Assembly (NCBI GenBank): GCA_032717465.1
Contig: CM064664.1
Span: 4,721,173-4,785,172 of the forward strand
DNA: 64,000 bases
Direction of reading: 5' to 3'
Origin: Coenobita brevimanus
Taxonomy: Eukaryota; Arthropoda; Malacostraca; Decapoda; Coenobitidae
Of the stretch, positions 57,025 through 64,000 are shown piece after piece. The notes under the pieces are model-generated. The model was not told the DNA's origin and searched no databases. It saw nothing but the letters and a program-made list of their open reading frames with translations. The number at the start of each line of letters is the position of its first letter. Within the stretch, counting starts at the first letter, position 1. The position numbers were made by a program, and so were the translations under genes.

Positions 57025-58051
57025 CCCTTTAACCGCGGGCATTGTTTTGCCCCGACTGGCCTCTCCCACGGGGGTTTCAGCCAAAATGTAAACAAACTTT
57101 AAACCTTTATAACTCTGCACAGAATAAATCTAGAGCGAAAAATAAGGTACCATTAGAAAGTACTAACCTTCGGCTTTGCAATGATGTAGGTTTCATGATT
57201 TCGTTGACTATCACTGGATGGGCAGTGCCGTTAGAAGTAAGCGATCTAAAATCACTATTTTTCGCTCACACACCATTACCTTCGCTCACACACCATTACC
57301 AAATGCCAACCTCATTCTGATAATAATACTATAAACATATATGAACACTGCACATACGATAAACACCCACTCTGTGTTCAATGAAGCAGGTAAAAGGCAC
57401 TGTAATTGCCCGCACTTCACTGCCACATCAGCGGTGTTGTAATCACTATTTTTCAATCACACACCATTACCAAATGCCAACCTCATTCTGATAATAATAC
57501 TATAAACATATATGAACACTGCACATACGATAAACACCCACCCTGTGTTCATTGAGGCAGGTAAAAGGCACTGTAATTGCCCACACTTCACTGCCACATC
57601 AGCGGTGTTGTAATCACTATTTTTCGCTCACACACCATTACCAAATGCCAACCTCATTCTGATAATAATACTATAAACATATATGAACACTGCATTTACG
57701 ATAAACACCCACTCTGTGTTCACTGAGGCAGGTAAAAGGCACTGTAATTGCCAGCACTTCACTGCCACATCAGCAGTGTTGTCACTCACACAGCTGGACA
57801 GATACTGATGCGTGTTGGTCAGGGGTGGGGTGGGGGGCCCGGGGGGGTGGGAGGTGGGGGCCCGGGGGGTAAGAGGAAGGAGGTGGGGGTCGGCTGGAGT
57901 GAAAGAACTTAATAGCTACTCTCCCTTGAAACAATTGGCGCATGGAAAAAACGCGGGGTATTCAAAACATTCACTAACATTCGAGAATGACACCCGCGGT
58001 TTGGTCCAATTTTTGCATTGTCATTCTGAGATGACACCCGCGGTTAAAGGG
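57025..58051. mobile_element. TTAA MITE, 1027 bp, with perfect 15-bp TIRs
   Basis: TTAA at 57021-57024 and 58052-58055 flank CCCTTTAACCGCGGG and its exact inverse CCCGCGGTTAAAGGG. A looser caatg/cattg extension follows on both sides. The interior is non-coding and includes a 171-bp tandem repeat and a G/C-rich stretch (57825-57895). The left end is shared with the fragment at 1323-1467. TTAA duplication and CCC ends suggest piggyBac-type mobilisation, though the TIR differs from the other piggyBac family here. Confidence 0.8.
57251..57782. repeat. 171-bp tandem repeat, three units, inside the MITE
   Basis: Units begin atcactattttt at 57251, 57442 and 57613. The first carries an extra 20-bp duplication (ttcgctcacacaccattacc twice), so the underlying period is 171 bp. 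Each unit contains cattctgataataatactat and gcaggtaaaaggcactgtaa, and units appear over 95% identical. Confidence 0.85.
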
Positions 58052-58133
58052 TTAAAGCAGGTGGTCTCGCTAGGTCTGGCTATCTCATCCTCCTCGTTCC
58101 CTTCCTGCTCTGAATGTAAGGGTGTGTAGTTGT

Positions 58134-58700
58134 TTAACCCCTTAACCATGGGGCGTCACTTGCGTGATGCTCTGGAGCAAGAGATCATATCGCGGGACAT
58201 CACTTTTGTGATTCTGTGTTATTTTGAATTTGCCAGGGCTTGTATCATCAATCAGTACTACCAGTGTCCAGCTATACTCAGTTCTGCTAATGTCATATGT
58301 ATTCCCATCCACTGTTGTCAATTTAGCCGTTTCTCCCCTGTCCTTGACTCCCCTCCTTATCTCCCCTCCATAACCCTCTCCTCCAGCCTGCCCAGCTGCG
58401 CTGGGCTATGCAAATCCTGGACGGATTTTTCCTCTTATTTTATCCATTGAAATGTGCCCTATGCCCTATTCTTATACAAAATAATATATAAAAGAAAGAG
58501 AAAAGGTAACTGATACTGCCATACATCTGGAATGGACTAATTATCACCTGACAACACCCCACATGCACTCGTTCGCTAATTTTCCTGTTTCTTTCCACTT
58601 GAAATACGCTGTATGACCTATTCTCGTAATAAAAATATAAGAAAGGGAAGGAGACGCCTAAGTGATATTTACATTCACCTGGAACTAACTAATTTATTAT
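58134..58700. other. Possible end of another TTAA element; otherwise unrecognised
   Basis: TTAA (58134-58137) is followed by CCCTTAACCATGGGGCGTCA, which resembles the outer bases of the 1-kb MITE but differs inside. No matching right end was found. The remainder to about 58700 shows nothing I can support. Confidence 0.3.
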
Positions 58701-59445
58701 GTATTGTCCAGATTTCCTGCCAATCATTTCATAGCATATAACTTAGCAGCTGTCAAGACGCTGACACTGTCAACCCTTCCCTGCCAATAATACACCACAT
58801 CATTCAGTTTACTGTCATCTTTCAAGGTGAGAAGTAGAATGTATCTGACCGCCTCGCTCCCCAGCCCTGGGAACCAGCACAGGTCAGCAAAATTCGATGC
58901 CACTATCTCTCAGACATATGGAGATATGTACTCGAGTAGGTTTAAATTAAAACTCTACCATGGATATCAATACATCTCAATAAGGCAGTATTAACTGTAT
59001 ATGTAGTATTAACACATATATTTCCCCAAGACTGAGATATATACAGAATTTATTCCCTTCCCTCACTCCTCCTTCAATCTCCCTCTTTAAGTCCAAAAGT
59101 GCTAGCCTTAGTATGTCTGGTCTCTCTCTCTCCCACCGCACTCAACAGTGAGGATGAATTTGGTTATTCATCTCAACACTACAATACATATCCATTAAAC
59201 ATGAATAAATGCATCTATGTATATAATATGTACAGCAGTGTGAAACATAACTCATTGTGGAAGTGATGCCAGAACGAGAACATTGCTCAGCCACACCTTT
59301 TTGACATCCCCTTCGACAATGCAGTCCTAACTACCGGGTAGCCTAAGCAATGTGTAGGGTAGCTAACTACTCAGGCAGATCCACTTGTAATCCGCGGGAA
59401 TGGACCTGTGGTTTTAGTGGGTTTCCCCCTTGAATGCCTTTCAGA

Positions 59446-61867
59446 TAATAGCCCCAAACACAAACACAGGACAAGACCACAAGAAGTAGAAGACCAACGC
59501 CAGGACCAAAATAGGAAGGAGAATGATATGAAGGTAGGACAGTATATACGGTTTTAAATTAGTCTTCTTCAGGTAAGTAACAAACCCAGTTCAATTCAAC
59601 ACACGAGACAGCCTGTTTACATTCAACATAGAAATACTGAATGAAGGTAGAAAGGGTCGTAACTGGGCTGAGAAATTCACTGACAAAGCTAGAGGTTACT
59701 TGTTAGGTAAAATTACCTTCTCTTTACTGTGCAGCTCACAAAAATTGGGTACAACATAATATCCAACTAGCTTAAGGAACTGGTGTTGTGATGCACAGGT
59801 CAGTGTTACGTCCTCTGTCTCAGGAAAGAAGTAGTTTCGCATGTACATGAGCATGGAAAACTGACTTCAGTTTGGTGGGTTGGAAAGTGCATTGTTGCAG
59901 TGCAGAGGAAGTGTTTGTGTCCAACAAGGCCACCTTAAACTTCTCTACCTCTGATGGTAAAAAGACAAAATTAAAAGCAGGACATGGAGATCGAGAAAGG
60001 AAGCCTTACACTTCTCAAACTCATCCACAGTCGTTTCCGCTATATACCTTTTGTCATCAGACACAACTAACGTTTCTGGACCCTCCTTCAAAATGACATG
60101 TGTGTTGTCAGTAGTAGCAAAAGGGAAAGGAATGAACTGTAATGCATGGTATGTTATAGCATATCTCATAGGTACCAATATCAGGATGCCATCATGGGTC
60201 AACTGGGCCTCAAATAGTGGATAATAATACTCCAGCTGATTTATACCAAAAATTGGCGTAAGTCCATACTTCACTATAGCTACGTCAAGAGCATTGCTTA
60301 AAACATGAGTAGGAAACAATAAAGCATTAACCCGCCGCGTCCCGTCAATGTATGGGTACATTGCAACATTTTTCATTTGTCAGTCCCGACGACGTACTGG
60401 TACGTTGTGCAATTGCAAGGTCCCTAATTTACACAATTTCCAATTTTTGCGAGTGATTTTTCGTAAGTATACACGGGACACCTTCCTCTATTCCTCTACA
60501 AGATGCCAAGCAGGGACAATGCCTTACACCACATAACCTCCCCCTCCCCCCTCCGCATGCCATTGTCTTGGAAATTCACCTGTTTCCAGTGACCTGGCCA
60601 ATAAAGACATTCAGGGCCAGAGTGATTCCCCAATCGATGACAATGTGGAGGACAAAGTTTACATAGCATTAGAGGAAGAAACAGTCAGAAATGATGATCA
60701 GGTAATGTGGCAAAAGAAGGTCAGGTATGGTGATGAGCTAGTGAGTGAAACAATGCTTATAATGCCTATATTACTGTTTGAAAACCAATATACTCTTGTA
60801 CTATATATAAACTCGTACCAGGTAAATAAATAAATACCGTGTATGAGTGGTGTGAAATAGTTACCCTCCCATAGAACTCGTTTTCTTTGGTGCCAGCCTG
60901 TTAGAAAACCCAGTCAAGTAAGGAAGTACTGCTACATGGATCGAGTATTTTAAACCTCAGGTGAGCGATTTCTCTATGAAATTTCGATCTTTCTCACCAA
61001 AAGCAGAGGCTTTAGCCAAAAAAATTTTTTTTCGAAAATACCTCAGGATTGGGGGGTGTCGGAGGTGCGAAATAGCTCGGGACGTGACGGGTTAACTAAG
61101 TTGTCCACCATGTTGGTTGCATGCGACTCCAAAGCGGTGACTGACTCATCGAGAGTATGAAGATACTCAGTGATTAACACTAAGTTACTTAGGGTAGGTA
61201 AGTTAGTTTAGATATTGTTCACAATTCCTACGAGATGATTGGTAGTCACAGATATCTCGTTAGCCTTGTTAGTGAACTCACCTAGTTGTTCATACGTGTG
61301 TACGATTAGCCCGTTATTTGCCTTAGCCAGCAATTCCAAATTATGCATCTGTCTGCCCAATTGCACTACATCCTTGTCTAGCACTGTACCAAAAAGCTTT
61401 TGAGACAGGATACCTAGAAAGTCCACAAACCTTCTCTTAGTATGTGCATGGACATGCTGGGAAAGATCAGATTCTGCATTAGGTAAAGCGACATGCAACT
61501 TAGTAAGCCTTTCTATGAGCCTATCTGTATGTTCAGTTTGAAGTCCAACTAATCCATGTAAGATTTGTACGAAAGTTTCACTGTTCAAGTCAATCAGCTG
61601 CTGTTTCAGGTCAGGTGACTTTCCTATCTCCATCATCTGCTGTTTCAAATCGTGTGACTTCCCCATCTCCATCACTTGGTGTTTTAGGTTAAATAATTCT
61701 TCACAAGCACCTCCAACAGTTTCTGGAGCTTGAAGATAATCATCCATAGGGTAGTGCACACAGACAGCGTCTTCTACCACCAAAACTTCTCCTAGTGGGC
61801 TCTTCAGTGCTCCCGGCATCTGTGCAGTCGTGTACATGTCCGTTGTCGTTCCATAGGTCCACCCCAA
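59446..61867 (-). pseudogene. Envelope-like protein of the gypsy relic, broken
   Basis: The first part (61867-61208, 219 codons) contains HTKRRFVDFLG, a basic cleavage-site-like stretch followed by a hydrophobic segment, then QKLFGTVLDKD. This layout is seen in fusion proteins of insect errantiviruses and baculovirus F proteins. Coiled-coil-like repeats precede it (KQQMMEIGKSPDL). A 761-bp MITE interrupts the region. The second part (60330-59945 and on) has NQLEYYYPLFEAQLTHDGIL, several stops and a frameshift. It ends with a hydrophobic segment of about 25 residues (about 59540-59450) that would be a C-terminal membrane anchor. Described as a relic only. Confidence 0.5.
60331..61091. mobile_element. 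piggyBac-related MITE, 761 bp, in the env relic
   Basis: TTAA at 60327-60330 and 61092-61095 flank CCCGCCGCGTCCCGTC and, inverted, CCCGTCACGTCCCGAG. The first 60 bp (tgtatgggtacattgcaaca) match the right end of the 4.1-kb piggyBac. The last 100 bp match its left end (tccgacaccccccaatcctg inverted). The middle matches the MITE at 38644-39419. It is an internally deleted relative with no ORF. Confidence 0.9.
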
Positions 61868-61958
61868 GCAACGAGAGAGGAGTACAAGCCACAGCTATGT
61901 TTCTGCAAGAGAAGATATTCCCTTAGTCGCCCTTGGTGTGCGATCATAGCTTGCTGTG

Positions 61959-62234
61959 TTACTCTTGGCTATGGACAGGTACAGCCGATGACATAGACTG
62001 TGACAAAGACAGAGGGGAGAACACATCAGACAATTGGTTAGTTAGGCCTAGCTCTTGACTTACTGGCTTGATCCTGTCAGCATGTACTATCCCCTGAGTC
62101 CAACTCACATCATTCCTCATTCTATAGGCATGTCCATGCACTCTTTCCATAATTGTACATGGCCCATGGAACTTAGGGTTGGGCTTGTAAGTTCTTTCAG
62201 GATTCTGGACCATCACCTGGCCTACCTCCAGCAT
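61959..62234 (-). pseudogene. Integrase C-terminal domain (gypsy relic)
   Basis: The frame includes LEVGQVMVQNPERTYKPNPK and FHGPCTIMERVHGHAYRMRN, then GIVHADRIKPV. This matches the GPY/F-like module after the catalytic core in Ty3/gypsy integrases (KxxPKFxGPxxV... VHxDRLKP). It is followed 90 bp later by the envelope-like frame. Confidence 0.65.
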
Positions 62235-62287
62235 CTTTTCTTGACTACCCTTGTGTTATTTCGCCATCATCTCTGCTCTTGAGGCTT

Positions 62288-63060
62288 TTAATCTTTTCCG
62301 TACTTCACCATGTATGCATTGAAATCTTGCAATTGAACCTTGTTGTAATCCTCGGAATTGTACACCGGAGTAGGAAGTTCAGCTAGCCAATCGTAGGGCA
62401 ACACTTTCTCTTCTCCATAGAGGCTATACTGAGGAGATTTCCCAGTTGACGAATTGTCTGAGGAGTTTATGGTACATGTGGTAACCAGTCCTGCCAGGCA
62501 TCCTCCATCGAGTTGATTGCTGGCCTCAGGACTTCCAATATTTTCTTGTTTGTTCACTCCACAAAGCCATTGCTCTTGGGACTGTGAGGCGTAACAGACT
62601 TGCTTTACCCTATACGTACGACAGATTTCCTGTAACACCTGGTTACGAAATTCACTGCCATTATTGCTGAGCAATACCTTGGGTGTAGAATACAGACAAA
62701 TCAATGAGGTTACAAAAGTGTGTGCCATCTCCTCCGCAGTTTTCGTCTGTAAAGGTGCTAAAACAGTGAATTGGCTAAAATGGTCCATTGCCACTAACAC
62801 ATAGTGTGAGTCTTGATGACTTCTTGGCAACACCAATAAATCAATGGAGACTGTATCCTAAGCTTTTTCTGGCAGGGGATACTCCAAGACAGAAGATGGA
62901 AGTCCAGTTGCTCCTCGTATTTCCGTCCATTTGACACATTGACTAACATGGGCTTCTATGTCCTTCCTCTTGGTCGGCCAATAGCACTTCTTTCTTGCCT
63001 AGCGTATGCATCTGTCGCATCCGGGATGATCTGCTTGAGGTACATCATGAACCAACTGTA
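62288..63060 (-). pseudogene. Integrase zinc-binding and core domains (gypsy relic)
   Basis: The HHCC-like region (HPGCDRCI, KKCYWPTKRKDIEAHVSQCV) lies at 63030-62930. The core has DLLVLPRSHQDSHYVLVAMD, FSQFTVLAPLQTKTAEEMAH and KVLLSNNGSEFRNQVLQEIC. The second catalytic Asp, normally in SDNGSEF, reads Asn here, so strand transfer would be lost. A stop near 62860 separates the two domains. The frame then degrades before the C-terminal domain. Confidence 0.7.
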
Positions 63061-63255
63061 ACACGGATTGTTGTAGAGTAGCAGGAACAACCAACTGATA
63101 CACAATGCACTTCCCCGGTGGTTTCTCATATAAGAAACATTATTGAAGGTGGAAGTGAATCACTGGTACCGGGAGTTCAGGTAGACAAGTCTCCTTGCCA
63201 GACTCCAACGCATAGATGACTTAAGACCACACTGCATCCTTACGTTGTTCTGCTT

Positions 63256-63790
63256 TTACCGTGTCCAGGGATACCCAGTGAGAGGAATATCCTCAGATAT
63301 GGCAGCAGCAACGTTGCTACTCAGCATGTCGGCAACAACAATTTGTTGGCCCGATAAATATTTAACTTCTGGGTCAAACTCCATTGCCTTGCTGTACCAA
63401 CATGTGACCTTACCATGCAGGTTCTTCCCTTTGCACAATCCGTGTATGGGTGCATGGTCAGTTAAAACATTTATCCACTAACTGAAGATGATATCCCGGA
63501 AATGCCCTAATGCCCACACGACCGCTAGTGTCTCCAAGTGTGTCGCTGAGTAATTCCTTTCTGGGGGTCTTAGTGCCCTCCTGGCATACACAATATTCTA
63601 TACTTTGCCTTGCTCATTCTTCTGCTGTAACACTGCTCCCAGACCCAAACCTGAGGCGTCCATGCACAGATGAAAAGGCTAGTCAGGAAATACTAACACA
63701 GGAGCTACAGTCACGGCTTTCTTGAGGTCATTGAAGCTTCTTTATTCCAATGATCCCCATTTCCATGCTACATCCTTCCTGAGTAGCGCT
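63256..63790 (-). pseudogene. RT tail and RNase H (gypsy relic)
   Basis: Minus-strand codons give LLRKDVAWKWG and FNDLKKAVTVAPVLVFPD (RT-RNase H connection). The RNase H follows with CMDASGLGLGAVLQQKNEQG, RRALRPPERNYSATHLETLA, INVLTDHAPIHGL and AMEFDPEVKYLSGQQIVVAD. Two in-frame stops (about 63595 and 63478) interrupt it. The DASG and LTDH motifs retain the acidic residues. Confidence 0.75.
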
Positions 63791-63795
63791 GTTAA

Positions 63796-64000
63796 CCCGC
63801 CCCATCCCGACCACTTTTCCACCACTGACTCCCCCAATCCCGACCATTTTTGGAAAAAATTTTTTTTGGCTCAAACCTACGCTTTTGGTGAGAAACATAG
63901 AAAAATCATAGAGAAATCGCTCACCTGAGGTTTAAAATACTTGAGACAGATAGCAGTACCTCCTCACCTTACTGGATTTTCTATCAGGCTGGCTCCAAAG
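63796..64000. mobile_element. piggyBac-related MITE, one end, runs off the window
   Basis: TTAA (63792-63795) is followed by CCCGCCCCATCCCGACCACT and about 185 bp nearly identical to the inverted right end of the MITE at 38644-39419 (ccactgactcccccaatccc, gagaaatcgctcacctgagg). It interrupts the gypsy RT-RNase H region. The other end lies beyond 64000. Confidence 0.85.

Larger units (their letters stand above)
53520..58130 (-). mobile_element. DIRS-type (tyrosine recombinase) retrotransposon, decayed
   Basis: On the minus strand, a Gag-like ORF1 remnant (about 58130-56580) precedes a DIRS-type RT (around 56105-55821), a probable RNase H region (55800-55200) and a tyrosine recombinase remnant (54081-53520). 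The RT signature GLCLARRVFIRLTKVLVHH followed by YLNDWLLAA is characteristic of DIRS rather than LINE or LTR RTs. A 1-kb TTAA MITE interrupts ORF1, and a tandem dispersed repeat (54138-54697) separates RNase H from the recombinase. Terminal repeats were not identified, so the outer limits are approximate. Confidence 0.55.
58700..63795 (-). mobile_element. Env-bearing Ty3/gypsy retroelement, broken, 3' portion
   Basis: On the minus strand, the end of RT and RNase H (63790-63256), integrase (about 63060-61959), an envelope-like ORF (61867-59446), a purine run gaaggggа-type (about 59313-59307) and a probable 3' LTR starting TGTCAAAAAGG (59306) with aataaa near 59050 occur in the order expected of an errantivirus-like element. 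The LTR's outer end is not resolved. MITEs interrupt env (60331-61091) and the RT-RNase H boundary (from 63796). Stops, frameshifts and active-site changes show it is a dead relic. Confidence 0.65.

Noticed and set aside
57812..58450. Two plus-strand frames of about 105 codons
   Set aside because: The first lies in the G-rich part and right end of the TTAA MITE. The second begins in a possible TTAA element end and shows no domain.

Overview
This is a eukaryotic nuclear window, best explained as an arthropod and most likely a decapod crustacean. I judge this from the non-LTR retrotransposon families, the very long (TA)n, (CA)n and (GATA)n runs, an arthropod-style 5S rRNA sequence, and two exons resembling a chemosensory ionotropic receptor. 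Nothing is bacterial: there are no operons and no ribosome binding sites. Almost everything is mobile DNA in layers, so the useful reading is an order of insertion rather than a list of genes. Family labels A-D (RTE-like) and J1-J5 (jockey/CR1-group) are local to this annotation. All family names come from recognised motifs, not from a database search.

Left third (1-19.6 kb): RTE-A1 reverse transcriptase (RT) end (+); the left end of a TTAA MITE; RTE-B1 (-); a tandem repeat split by jockey-like J1 (+), which itself contains inverted J2 (-); the only host-gene candidate (9.71-10.44 kb, -), two phase-compatible receptor exons separated by an intron made of a 31-bp minisatellite; RTE-A2 (-); microsatellites; a 5S-derived SINE; a complete 3.2-kb DNA transposon with 13-bp inverted ends and a large transposase-like pseudogene that I cannot assign to a superfamily; a 547-bp MITE; and J3 (+) with a SINE-like insert.

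Middle (19.6-43 kb): RTE-C1 (+) is split by a 4.1-kb piggyBac element at a TTAA, and the LINE reading frame resumes exactly across the insertion. Then come a tRNA-type SINE, a pogo/Tigger transposon (-), a 981-bp solo LTR, RTE-A3 (-), a CR1 element (-) split by RTE-D (+) with a perfect 14-bp target duplication, and J4 (+) split by a piggyBac-related MITE and lying tail to tail with J5 (-).

Right third (43-64 kb): RTE-C2 (-), RTE-B2 (-), RTE-A4 (+), a long stretch with little recognisable content, a decayed DIRS-type tyrosine-recombinase retrotransposon (-) interrupted by a dispersed tandem repeat and a 1-kb TTAA MITE, and an env-bearing Ty3/gypsy element (-) broken by two piggyBac-related MITEs, the last running off the window.

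The elements interact mainly through piggyBac. One decaying autonomous-type copy and three internally deleted relatives share both ends and have hit LINE or LTR-element coding sequence at TTAA each time. Nearly all coding regions carry stops or frameshifts, so they are annotated as pseudogenes unless open over the stated span.
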